A DNA stretch of 64,000 bases from Telmatactis stephensoni (taxonomy: Eukaryota; Cnidaria; Anthozoa; Actiniaria; Isophelliidae), in NCBI GenBank assembly GCA_029948255.1, contig JALIZF010001824.1, forward strand, positions 434,001 through 498,000, in the 5' to 3' direction. Position 1 is the first letter of the stretch. Each line of letters begins with the position of its first letter. Shown one piece after another: positions 30,441 through 44,900 of the stretch. Position numbers and translations under genes: made by a program. Below the pieces are notes generated by a model, which saw only the letters and a program-made list of their open reading frames with translations, had not been told where the DNA came from and did no database searches.

Positions 30441-31771
30441 ATAGGTGCTGTTATACATGGAGCAATTATTTTCTGCAACTCGTTTTGTAATGGCGTTGCG
30501 AAACGAATTGCAGGAACCATTGCAGCGTGTAACATGCCCCGCATGGCTCAAAAATCGTTGCGAGTAAACGATTGCGGCAACGCTTTACGGTGTTGCCCCG
30601 TGTAACACCCCCTGCAATAGTTCGTGCAACTTGTTTTGTAACGCCATTGAGAGACAGTCGGAGAAAAAGTTGCACCGCGTGACTCCGCTGTCCACACGAA
30701 AACGCGCTTTCAAGAGAGTTACGCATTTGACCGTCTACACGGAGTTCTGTTTTGTGTAGAGTTGTTGCGTGTTTTTGGTGAAAACGAGTTGTTTCCAACA
30801 AAAGCGTGTGGACGTGGCCACATTTTCTAATAAAACTGGAGTATAGGTTATTAAATGATCGCACGCAAACGACGCAAGGGGATGTGAATTTGTGACATCG
30901 ATAAGATCTAATACAAGTGACACTCGATATTCAACTAAGGATTCTCCGTTCACAGGCGCAGAAGTTGGCGTGAATTTGCTAAAGTAAATTGCGGGCTCGA
31001 TGCAACATCTTACAGCGCGAGCAACAGCGCCACGCACGTGTCGACTCTTGCAAGATAGAGCAAAGCATGTTGCAGAAAAAATACAGAAATCGAAATTGTT
31101 TCTACTTTTGCAACTGTAGGAATGGACACAACTGTTGTACACAATGTTCCAGGAAAAAAATGAAACAAAATTAAGACCGACTTTGCGAGAAGGTGCGCGC
31201 ACAATAAATTTCATCGTGCAACTTAAATTAGTCTCTGACGATCAAATTCATAGTCGGAAAGTCTCGCCAAAACTTAACTCTTTTGTCACACTGCTTTTTG
31301 TAGTTCTTGTAATGACGCTATATTGCGCACTTGGGCTGCAAGAACCGCTGAAAAAAGAAGGTCATGATGATGCGACGCGCAAAAATTTTAGGCAGTCTAT
31401 CGTTTGTGGGTTTTAAATGGATGTAGGCGTAGCCCATGTACATGCACGTAAAGTCTTAACGTCAGAATTGGTAAGGAATAATTCAAAACCTGCATGTTAT
31501 TTTTGTATTATTGCCCTTGTTACTGGATGCTCTGCCCTCCTACACAATGTTGCTGGTAGCCGTTCAGTCTGTTCGACTGATTTCAGGGTAGTAAGTTCCG
31601 AATCAACCCAACATTGCAAAAGAGGGAGGACCAGTCTCATAAAGCCCACTGCGCGCACATTAAAAAAATCGTGCCAACATTTTTCTGGCAATGATTCGAG
31701 TTCCGCGCGCTTATTTAAAGAGCAATACGTCATAATCGCAAACAGTCAGTAGATTGAACACAAAATATAAA
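30441..31771. other. Spacer between HSPD1 and the cNMP-binding-domain gene
   Basis: The left part (about 30450-30660) is rich in GTTGCGAAAC/GCAACTCG inverted motifs typical of a CAAC/GTTG-rich MITE; similar sequence recurs near 38606. The rest shows only short frames without homology that I recognise. The right end holds the promoter of the gene that starts at 31772, whose ATG lies in the YY1-like AAAATGGCGGAA. Confidence 0.55.
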
Positions 31772-34700
31772 ATGGCGGAAGTTTTTCAGAAGACAATGTG
31801 GGAAGTCGTGGAGTCGTTGCTCACACAGCCTACTGAAAAACGCGACACCAAGAAAATAGAAAGTATCTTAGTTTGGTTTAGAAACCGAAGTCCGATCTTT
31901 AAAACGCTGGAAGACGGTATGTAGTAGCTTACTTTTGTACAAAAATGCGATCAGTCTGTAGAACACCACAGATTAGGTGAAAAAGACCAGAACATTGATG
32001 TACAGCGATAATCAGTGCAAGACGGTTGTAACTACCAGATTTTGATCCATTCTTGCATTTTTGAATTTACGCTTTTCGTTTTTGCTTAGACGCCATGATG
32101 GATATCCTTAAAAACGTTAAACTTTGTCGATGCAGAAGAGATACCATCATTGTTCGGCAAGGGGACACAGGAAATTGGTAAGAACCATGAAAATATTATC
32201 AGTCAACTTATAATTTTCTTATAAAGACGATTTTTTTCGAATTTCTAACTGGCGCATTTCAAAGTATCAAGAGCGTATATATAAGTCTTAACCTGGCACG
32301 CTTTGTTTCGGGTGTTTTTTCCTTTCCATTTCTTACTTTTTCTTTTCTCCTCTTTCTTCATCCCATACCACGTCTTTAGAGGATCATGCATGGGATGGAA
32401 ATCATATCTGTTTCAAAGTTTCGATCCTGCTGGATTTGAAATTATTTTAATGAAAGCCCATATGTCCTTGAATTAATGTTTCGATCGTTTTCAGCCTGTA
32501 CGTAATATTGAAAGGGAGTGTCTCGGTGTACGCAAAGAAAGAAGGAGAAGGCGAAGTGTCACACGAGACAACGGTAAGAAGCCACAAAGAAAGAATAGTT
32601 CTCTTCGGTACTGAGCTTGCCACTCTCAAAGCAGGAAGAAGCTTTGGAGAATCGGTATTGATAGAAGAGAATAGCCAACGCAACGCTACCATCATCTCAG
32701 ACGAGGTTACTCTCTTGATAACCATCGATGAGCACCTCTACAAGCGTTCTCTGGCGGAGATAAGTACTGGATGGAAGTGTAAAACGGACTTTGTAACACA
32801 TTGCTCTCTGTTTAACTCATGGCCAAACGCCTACAAAAGCCTACTTGTGGAAAATCTAACGGCTCATAGTTTCAACTTTGGGAACTTGGTCGTTAAGCAA
32901 GGGACCTATTGTCAAAGCGTTTTCTTCATTGCCAAAGGAATGGCCAAAGTCGTAGTTGACCCTTTTGTTGCGGCTAAACAATACAACACGATGAGGCCAA
33001 AGAAAAAGCAAAAAGTTGAAGCTTCGAAGCAAGATTTGTGGAAACTTGAGGTAAGGAAGTCTATACAATAGAACAAGAAAATAGAACTCAAACAGAAGAC
33101 AAAAAATATACCAACAGATAGACAAGAAAAGAAAAACAAACAAACAAAAATTAAACTAAAAATAAAATACTAACTAGCTGAGTAAGTTAGTCTCGCGGGG
33201 TCTCGCGGAGTTTTTCAATCACTTTCTTGGCTTGACATTTTCCCCTGATGCTATCCGACTTCTAAATAAATTGAAGCTTTGGCATTATATTTGACTTGAG
33301 CTTGCGTCTTGCTGTTTTTCTAGAGTTTTTGAAAAGCCAGGCTTTATAATTACAGGACAATGAAGACGACATAGCAACTCCTTTGACAGTAATCGAGAAA
33401 CGTCGCCGACGCCTGCTATTTGGTTACGTAGCTGAAGAAAAGAGGCAGCGCGCACGAGCCCTCCACGTGGCTGTATTGGGAGAGAATGATATCATAGGAG
33501 ACCTAGAAATGGTTCTAGACCTTCCTACCTATAGTACAAGCATAGAATGCCTCGAATCCCTGGAATGCTACGAACTGGACAAAGCCAGTTTCAATCGCCT
33601 TATCGTCAAGCGTAATCCAGAAACTTTAGAGAAGATAAGACGAGTAGCCATTGCCAGATTGAAATTCCGCGCAGACAGGCTTTGCCATATACCATACTAT
33701 GGGCTATTGATGGAAAAAACTGCGGTAGGTGGGTCCGTTATTAACAGTAAAGTAAGTACTCAGAGACCAAAGTCTGTAGCCAAGGCTCTGGCGGGTTTCA
33801 TGGGTGGAAAAAAGATTGGCAAGTCGAATGACTTTTTCAAGAGACTAGCTCAAAGTAATGTCACAGCACAGAGCGATAAGAACACGGTGGCGATGGGCAG
33901 TACAGATGACAGCAAACAAAGGTACATTTGCTCCGTTAATCTTAATTTAAGGTGGCCCGTACCTATTGATTTGTTTGTTGGGCATGAATTTCAATCGCGT
34001 CTTTTTACATCAAAACCTTGTCCGATTTCTGAGAAATTTGCAGCCATTTGTCTACAAGCCTTGAAATTTGTACCGGTAATTATTTTTCTGCGAATTAGAT
34101 CAAGTAATTTGAGATATCAGACGATTTTTAAAAATGGCTTTTTGAGAAAAATTGGTCATAAATCCAAAATTCCAAGGTGAATTTTTTTCCTATTTTGTCA
34201 ATCAAGTATAAAGGCATAGAGGACTACATACAACATGTATCGTGCCAATTGGTGCCTTAGAAGCTGCGATACAAAATTTGTGCTGCCTGTTACGACGCAA
34301 AATTATGTAAGTCAAAACTACCGCCAAAATCTCAACAAAATTTCAAAAACAGCGAGAACTATATCTGCTGTAAGAAAGACAAATACCTATTGTAACTTGT
34401 AAACAAAATTTGGAGAGATGAGAAGCTAAACGCCAATGTTATCCTCAAGCAAACTTGGGGAGTAATTTTTGTGACCACGAGGTGAGCGTTGCGAATTTGT
34501 ATTACTTCGACTTCTACAAATTCTGTCGAATTGTTTCGTGAAATTTTCTCGGTATGGGATAGAACAAGATGTTAGCATACCTGTTGCCAAGTGTCGTTGT
34601 GTTTGCTGCACTAGGTATAATTCATTCAGCTTCAAAAGTAAGCAACTGCATCGAGTCGACGTTTGAGCTGCCAAGGTAAAGCCCTCACGGTTTGTTAATT

Positions 34701-35747
34701 TATTCAAAACAACACCTTACTATCTGTTGCAAAATTCCACACGGGATTTAGACTCAGAAGCAATTGTATTCAGAGAACTACCGTCTTTATTCCCAAAACT
34801 CTGGATCCCGTGCGGAATTTTGCAACAGATAGTAAGGTGTCGTTTTGAATAAATTAACAAACCGTGAGGGTTTTACCTTGGCAGCTCAAACGTCGACTTG
34901 ATGAAATTGCTTACTTTTGAAGCTGAATGAATTATACCTAATGCAGCAAACACAACGACACTTGGCAACAGGTATGCTAACATCTTGTTCTATCCCATAC
35001 CGAGAAAATTTCACGAAACAATTCGACAGAATTTGTAGAAGTCGAAGTAATACAAATTCGCAACGCTCGCCTCGTGGTCACAAAAATTACTCCCCAAGTT
35101 TGCTTGAGGATAACATTGGCGTTTAGCTTCTCATCTCTCCAAATTTTGTTTACAAGTTACAATAGGTATTTGTCTTTCTTACAGCAGATATAGTTCTCGC
35201 TGTTTTTGAAATTTTGTTGAGATTTTGGCGGTAGTTTTGACTACATAATTTTGCGTCGTAACAGGCAGCACAAATTTTGTATCGCAACTTCTAAGGCACC
35301 AATTGGCACGATACATGTTGTATGTAGTCCTCTATGCCTTTATACTTGATTGACAAAATAGAAAAAAAATTCACCTTGGAATTTTGGATTTATGACCAAT
35401 TTTTCTCAAAAAGCCATTTTTAAAAATCGTCTGATATCTCAAATTACTTGATCTAATTCGCAGAAAAATAATTACCGGTACAAATTTCAAGGCTTGTAGA
35501 CAAATGGCTGCAAATTTCTCAGAAATCGGACAAGGTTTTGATGTAAAAGGACGCGATTGAAATTCATGCCCAACAAACAAATCAATAGGTACGGGCCACC
35601 TTAATATGTATATTGCTATATGAACATATATATATGGAAGTTTATTCTCCTACTAGTGCATGTACTCCTTTATTAATATTTCTGAAAGTCATAGTTTGTT
35701 TTGTTTTTTGTTTTGTTTTGTTTTTGTTTTGTTGTTGTTGTTGTTGT

Positions 35748-35778
<31 letters not shown>

Positions 35779-36433
35779 GAGGAGGGAGAGGTGGAGGAGA
35801 AGGGGGGACTCAAGAAAGCTTTTACGGGGAAGCTCCACTCCGAGGTCGCAAACATGGCAAAGGAATTAGTGAACTGCAGTTCCGACAAGAATATCACTTT
35901 CAATACGTTTTCGATTATTGTCCATTATAACAAGCATCCCCCCACAAGCAACTCCCCCGTCTGTTTCGGAGGCAAAAAAGAGCAATCTGAGCAATGGAAG
36001 GAAAGGGAAGGTGCTGGGTGAGGGAAAAGCCCCTTCCTCCCCTCCCTCCTCAGAGCTGTTAACAGGCTAGTCCTGGTTTAATCCTACTGATCTTCTTATT
36101 ACAGTGACACACGGGATAATCAAGAACGACGAAGGGACAAAAAGGTTTGAATACAGTAGAGAATTGGATGATGGGTGTATCATCTATTGATACACTTGGT
36201 GTTGTATACATCAAGTACTTACCTCGTCTTTGCAAGGATCTGCGCCATTTCTTTGTATACCCGGCCCATCGTCGATCTACTCCCATTTTGAGTTGCCAAC
36301 GAATCTTTTTAACAAGAGCTAAATTTGTTTTTCTTTTAAGGATAACAAAAAGCAATATACAGCAGAGGAATTCCGAGCTTTGAAAAAGAAAGTCCAATCG
36401 ACAGGGAAACTGATTGGGAGAATTTCTGACTGA
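31772..36433 (+). CDS. Protein with two cyclic-nucleotide-binding-type domains
   Basis: Six exons: 31772-31916, 32090-32177, 32495-33050, 33356-33921, 36105-36144, 36341-36433; about 495 residues. The N-terminus MAEVFQKTMWEVVESLL is followed by a first cNMP-binding fold: IVRQGDTGNCLYVILKGSVS, then the phosphate-cassette region RSFGESVLIEENSQRNAT with its FGE and Arg. A second fold follows: NLVVKQGTYCQSVFFIAKGM, then IIGDLEMVLDLPTYSTSIEC. It lacks the Arg and the FGE triplet, so it probably does not bind ligand. The C-terminus is basic (DNQERRRDKK, then KKQYTAEEFRALKKKVQS). No channel, kinase or GEF domain is seen. It may belong to the CNBD1/CNBD2 group, but I could not decide the orthologue. 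The poly(A) signal is AATAAA at 36468. A 1.65 kb foldback element sits in the 2.2 kb intron 4. Confidence 0.8.
33947..35604. mobile_element. 1.65 kb foldback transposon with about 800 bp arms and TTAA flanks
   Basis: TTAA then GGTGGCCCGTACCTATTGAT begins at 33947; the exact inverted form ends at 35604. The two arms (about 33951-34747 and 34804-35600) are near-identical inverted copies around a 56 bp loop. Mirror positions obey p + p' = 69551 with almost no indels. No transposase is seen. The TTAA target suggests a piggyBac/Kolobok-type mobiliser. Confidence 0.9.
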
Positions 36434-36639
36434 GAAGACAATCTATGAACACTAATTCTGTTATTGAAATAAAATTTCTGTTCAACTTCCTGTTCTGTTC
36501 AACTTCTTACCACTAACAAATTCAGTTTTGGTAAAAAAAGGTAAAGGCCTATGTTTAACGTTGGTGTGCTCATTTTACTCCCCCTCTTTCCATCAGTACT
36601 CAATTTTAAGGGTATTTTAAAGCTACACAGAAAGGAAAG

Positions 36640-36757
36640 AAGTTGAAGTAAGGATGTGAGGCCACTGGCATATGGGGATTGAACTCGGGGCCGGGGCCAG
36701 GACCTCTTGCACCGAAAGCCATACACTAACCAACTGTGCCATCCTTGCTCCTGTAGA
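36640..36757 (-). mobile_element. tRNA-derived SINE fragment (minus strand)
   Basis: Reading the minus strand, GGATGGCACAGTTGGTTAGT resembles an A-box and GAGTTCAATCCCC a B-box, with an interrupted tRNA-like stem between them. No intact acceptor stem is seen, so this is a SINE head and not a tRNA gene. Confidence 0.55.
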
Positions 36758-38473
36758 ATATATACTGTGCCATCTTGTTCCTATATTTTGCAAATATCCA
36801 CACTTTTTGCATGGCTCACATCAATTTGAAACTCAGACCCCTCTTACACAGGGTGTGGCAGTAGAACACTGCTACAGTCATAACTAATTGAATATCTAGA
36901 GAAACCATTTAAAGAACAAAATGACTTTATTGTTACTGTTTAGTCTTTGCAAAATGCAACAGTAAATCTAAAATGCTTATATATTAAAAGAAATAAACTG
37001 TAAGTAGATCCTATATTTTAAAAACATTGTTTCTTGGGTATGCTCTTATGTGAGTTAACAGTTAGTGTGCTCTACAAATGCATATTGTGGAGAAAAACGT
37101 TAACTCAAAATTAGTTCTTACTATGTATATGTAAATGCTGTATTTCCACTAAAGCAAAGTGTATGGAATGAAGCTCTTAAAAATTGTGATAACTGAGCAA
37201 ATTTGTGATTTCAAAGATTTAAAGAATCTCTTTGGAGAGCATTGAATTTGATCACAAACAAATCACAGATTTAACCTTCAGTCCATCGAATAGAGTATAC
37301 AAAGTATACATCAAATAGAGGCTTTGCATGATCATAAATTATAAGAGCAGCCATGTTGGGATGCATAACAAAAGAACTACTTAGGGTAGTGATTCTTTCT
37401 AAGGAAACAATGACTTCATTGTTCCTACCATCCTGTACTTTCCCCTGGCCACGCAAAACCTTTATTTGCCATGACAATACTGAACGATGTAAACATGTTA
37501 CATTGGTGGCCATACAGCATTATAAACACAAAAAATCAAAAAAATTTAGATTATGTACAACTCACTATGCAATTGCTGCATGGGTACTTTATGTCTAGTT
37601 TCTTAACCTAGTTATAACCTCAGCCAAGTTATTTGAAAGGCAATTAGTTCAAACCAAGAGTTAAATCTAAAGAAAACTATTGATTATAACCCAGGATTAA
37701 CATTAATCACTTTCAAACAACTAGGCCCAGATGTACAGCAAACAAATCAATGTACAGACTAGACTCCACAGTGCATTTGAGTCATGAAGTGAGAAGAAAC
37801 AAAAAATGCATTGAGTAGAGAATCTGTATGTTGCTTGCTATCACAATAATATAGTCAGGCTGTTAGTTTAAACTTTAAAATACAGTGACAGCTCAAGCTC
37901 AAAAAAGAACGGCATTTCTTTTCCATAATAGGAATCACAAAAGCAGTTCAATCCAGTTACTGTGCAAATAAAAAAACTGTGGGTACCCTAGTAGTATTCC
38001 AGGAATGTCTCCCGACCAATCAGAAACTTCAATGTTATCTTTGTGGTGAGAGAACCATTTCTGATTGGCCAAAAAAACAACAGACACATACCTGAAATAT
38101 TTCTTGGTGCCCACAATTTTTCAATTCACACATAATAACAAGTATTGGAAGTACTCTCCTCAAAAAATGTTAGACAATTTGTAGATTACAAGGTACATGC
38201 AGGGAATGTATCTTTAGACTGAATTTTAATGTTTGATAATAAAATAAGCCTGACTGGTTAAAAAACTTGTCTACAGAGACTATAATGGTAGCAACATCGA
38301 ACATGAACAAAATAATAGATTTTTCCAAGCTCATTCTGAAAGAAATTTCAAAAAAGTCTCTAAACTTATACTTTGCAAAACTTTGATTTCCAAAGAACAA
38401 TTTGTATCAGAAATAATCTAGATGTTCTTGCATGAGCAACTCAATTATTTTTTTTAAAGAATACTGTGTAATA

Positions 38474-38943
38474 CACAGGAAAAAATGTCAATTCCCAACT
38501 TGAGGTTTCCCTGGGTATAACCTGGGAATCTGTTCTATTTTTAGTGGGAAATCTGTAATACCCAAACTTGTAAAAATAGAACATATTCCCACGGATTCCC
38601 TGGTTAAGGCCCAGTAATACGAGCAACAAAATCATGCAACTTGTTGTGTAACATTGTTGCGTTGCAAGTTGCAGAGCAAATGTTGCTCGTATTACCACCC
38701 CGCGCGCAACAAATTTTCTTTGTTGCAAAAAGTAGACAGTGCTTCTACTTCGTGCAACAAAGAAAATTTGTTGCGTGCGGGGTGGTAATACGAGCAACAT
38801 TTGCTCTACAACTTGCAACACAACAATGTTGCGCGACAAGTTGCACGATTTTGTTGCTCGTATTACCGGGCCTTTAGACCCAGGGAAGCCCCATGTTTAA
38901 CCTATGTTTAACCCAAGCTGGGAATTGACAGTTTTTTCCTGTG
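38474..38943. mobile_element. Outer MITE, interrupted by a second foldback element
   Basis: CACAGGAAAAAATGTCAATT at the left is inverted at the right (AATTGACAGTTTTTTCCTGTG). The interior holds further inverted CCCAGG/CCTGGG segments, and a complete second palindromic element (38606-38874) is inserted in the middle. Confidence 0.8.
38606..38874. mobile_element. Inner foldback element, about 125 bp arms
   Basis: AAGGCCCAGTAATACGAGCA and onward is mirrored by TGCTCGTATTACCGGGCCTT; arms of about 125 bp match closely through GCAACAAATTTTCTTTGTTG. The loop is only a few bases to about 20 bp. No coding capacity. Confidence 0.88.
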
Positions 38944-39277
38944 ATAAGACAAGGGGATAGTTATGCTATACTTTACAGAAGTTCCATCCTTTACACTAAA
39001 GCATTATAATAATTATTACAATATTTACTAAGGTTAAGGGTAAAGCATTCACAAATAAGTTCCCTTGTTTCAACTCATTGCAAGAACCCTTACAAAGAAT
39101 GCAAAAGCACTTGAAGTTTGAGATACATGTACAATTAAAAAACTAAACAGCCACAGAGAAGAGGATATTAGGAAAGTCAGATATTCTAAAATCACCATAA
39201 TCTCCATCAAAACAAGCTGGTTTTACTGCTTGTCCTTCTATATGGTATATACTGGTACATGTATATCTGTTCAGATC

Positions 39278-41522
<2,245 letters not shown>

Positions 41523-41975
41523 GATAAATAAACGTACTAATAAAAGTAAAGCCAATTGAGCTATTTCTTTCTGAATATAAACCCCTTTACCAACTCGAGC
41601 TCAAGCTAGACACTTTCCCGCTCTTCAACGCTATCTGCTCAAACTAGACCACGAAACTATCTAACAAAACTTGTGATTGGCTAGAATTCACTTTCAATAA
41701 TATAACAGGATATTTGATTGGCTTAATGATGTCACATGTCTAGTTCCCTTGTGGTCAGCGGTATGACCGTAAAATTGTAAAATGGCGGATGTTTTCTTAT
41801 AATCAGATAGTGGGGAAATGCATCTTGCTTTTTATTGCAAATTGACATGAACATTTTTCATTTTTTACAATTTTTGTTGAAGCGTAGTGTGAATTGCCTT
41901 TTGCAACTAGTTTTGGGTTTCTAGTAGTGGCTTCTAGTGGTGTTGTAAAACGTTGTTAGTTTGTTATAAACAACA
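41523..41975. promoter_or_regulatory. Bidirectional promoter between HP1 and IQCB1
   Basis: Only 453 bp separate the two divergent start codons. AAAATGGCGGATG at about 41779 is a YY1-like motif, also seen close to the starts of LRRC46 and the cNMP-domain gene. A shared promoter is inferred from spacing. Confidence 0.6.
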
Positions 41976-44900
41976 ATGGATCAGGAACATGACAGTGATA
42001 CAGACGACACAGATGCAGAATTAGCAGAAATAAGAGAAAAGGCTTTACATCTCGCTGCTGAAGTGGCAGGGACTGATGACAGTAATGTCCCTGTTCTCTT
42101 ACTTGGTTTTAAAGGTAAGTATATTTCATTTCATTTTATATGGCCTTTGAATGAAAATATAATGTTTCTTTCTGTTCAAGATATTCTTAATAGGTGTCCA
42201 GAGAATAGTGAAATTGAATCCATACTAAAGAAAGATCTCTGGACTTATGACATCATCCATGTGTCTAATCTTGGTATGTGCATGCCCTAAATTTGCAAAA
42301 TATACTGTCTGAGAAATGTTGCCTGGATTTACAAAAAATTATGTTTGATGTTGTGAGGTGATCACAAATATTTGTCAAGGGGCACCGGTGAGATCAGTAG
42401 TAGTTACTTCTGACCCCAAAACCCAACATCCTTGGGATTCCAGGGGTATTCTTCTGACCCTCAATTCCATCAGTGCTCTAAATCTGCACACAGCACACAA
42501 CTTATCTTTTACAGAAATTCCTAATTGGTCAACCCAATTACTAAACAGGTTGACCAATCAGCCTCAAGTACATACCATATATGGTATGTGGCCATTAGTC
42601 GGTGTAGACAAATTTCAACAATAATCATTAAAAAACAACCATAATGGATTTTGGTTTTATAAATACACTCTAATATAAAAAGCCCTGTTTCTGTAGAAGT
42701 TGTCAAGAATATCAGGTACAATATGCATTGTAGGGGTGGACAGAGCCATAGCAATGTGACACTTGCACAATGGCATCATTTTATTCCTGAGCGAAACTCA
42801 GTATTGATGTCTGTGTGATGTTCGTGTCAACTTAGGCTATTTTAGGTAATTTTGCCATTGCACACACAAGACTCTCAAACGCAGATGGGACTGTGTGCCT
42901 TTGGCAAATTCTATCATTTAAGTTCCTTGTGTGCACTATGGCAAAATTACTAAAAATAGCCTTAGTTGCCACTAACATTGCACAGACATCAATACTGAGT
43001 TTCACTCTCTTAGTATTATGATCTCTTGGGTAGATGTAGTTATAGTATTAGGGTACAATGCTAATCTCACTACATTTCTTAGGGAGCTTAGCATTACATG
43101 GCAACCCAAAGGACATCTGCATATAGGAGGCTAATGTGTATATGATGAGATAATTGCAAGTGGCCTGGCCTATATGGTTGTTAAAGCACTGTCAAGTGCA
43201 ACCTGGAATGTCCTAGTGTCTGTATCTTTCTGTAGTGCCTTTATTGATTACAGTGTTTTTCATTGGAAACAATGTGCTGAATGTTAGAGAGTTACCCTTA
43301 CTATTCATTCAAATAAAGGCATCTATCTTTTGTAATGAAAAAAACCTATTTGTTTTACAAGCTTTGAAGCAAGACTTTACTGCAATACGTGGTCAATGGG
43401 GTACTGCTGCCAGTCTGAGTGTTTTACTCTGCCAGTGTTGCATTGGCTTAGAACTGCCTGATGTTCCTGATTATGAGAGTAATTTTCTACCTGATGTTGT
43501 AGAAAGTGTTCTCACTATAGCTACAAAACTACTGGATCATTACTCCAATTCATCGCTGGTATGCTTATATGCTTATATGTTTATTGATTAATGTAGCTCT
43601 TCCTTCCTATGATTACAAGGTAGCTTATGCCAATTTCTGCAGGCCCTGATCACACATGCCACAATGTCTCTACTCTTCTTGCCAGAGTCATGTGGGTTCT
43701 TTTTCATCCATTCCAGTGTAATGGTAATGTGTTCTAGTTTTGGTGAGACCTATCTGTACAGTAGTCAGTGTAGATCAGGATCTTTGTCTCATTTATTCAT
43801 AACTAGACGATGAACTTACAATACATGATTTGCTACAATACAAGATAATCACTCAATTATTCTTATTCACTAGCAAACTTACATAATTTGAACAGAAAAC
43901 AACTAAAATAAATCAATTAATTTACCTACAAGTTTGTAGCCTCTAAATATCCGAACTACTGCACGTGTAATGAATATTAAACTTTAATGAAGTTGGTCAA
44001 TGGTAGCTCTTAACTATCCAAGAAGACATAGCCACCTACTTCATAGCCTTTTGATAGTTCCAAGTGTAAGTTATCTAATGACAGCTTTTTGTGGTATATA
44101 CATGTAAAAACTGCTTCCCATTCCTTCTGTGTATAGACTGAGGACAAACGCTATTTTCTTGGTGGATTCCAAGATGTTATTAATGCTCTGGAAATGCTGT
44201 ACACAGCTCATGAATTCTTGTGCTTGGAAGGTGTGTTTGTAATCATTACAATTTATCCTGAAGTATGTATTAATTAAGTAAACATTTTAGGAAAGCAATA
44301 TAAAAGGCTATCTATGCTATAAATCAAACAAAGCCTCAATTGCAGAATAATAAATGAATGGAAGATGTAAAGCAATTGAAAAGCAACAGATACACTTCAT
44401 GGCTACTCCTTGTGTTTATATCACATTACAGAGACATGCACATGTATTTTATACTGCTTACAAAAACACCAATAAAACACTTACTAGATAAAAACAATAT
44501 TATTGTGTTATATTATTGTGAAAAAGTAATATAATGTCAAATGGTCTTGTTTCTTAATTTTAACTGAATCTCCTTGTTGTTTCATTTAAATTCTTTCATT
44601 CTACTAGTTATCCATTCCAAACGTTTCATGCATATACTGATGTCAGAAGACTTAGAAGTTTCACTGTTCTTTATGAATGTTGTTGAGTCCATGTGGAAAT
44701 CAAACAGGTATGTTAAATTAGAACATTTCATATGGCAGCAAAAATCCATGTGGCACATGGCAATCAGTATAATGGTATCTTTTGTTCCCATTCACAAAAA
44801 CTTTACACACATACTAATGTTTTATAATTGTCAATGAGTGGCCTTTCAGCCCATGCAAACAATCTGAAAAGGAATATGGTTAGATGCATTATTTTTAATT

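Larger units (their letters stand above)
36480..39270. other. Spacer downstream of the cNMP-domain gene and the HP1 gene
   Basis: The two genes converge on this 2.8 kb stretch. It holds the SINE head, an inverted-repeat element at about 37969-38122 (AAAAACTGTGGGTACC against GGTGCCCACAATTTTT) and the nested element at 38474-38943. No coding exon is recognised. Confidence 0.55.

Noticed and set aside
34426..35580. Paired identical frames on opposite strands
   Set aside because: Mirror images produced by the two arms of the foldback element; no transposase or other domain.
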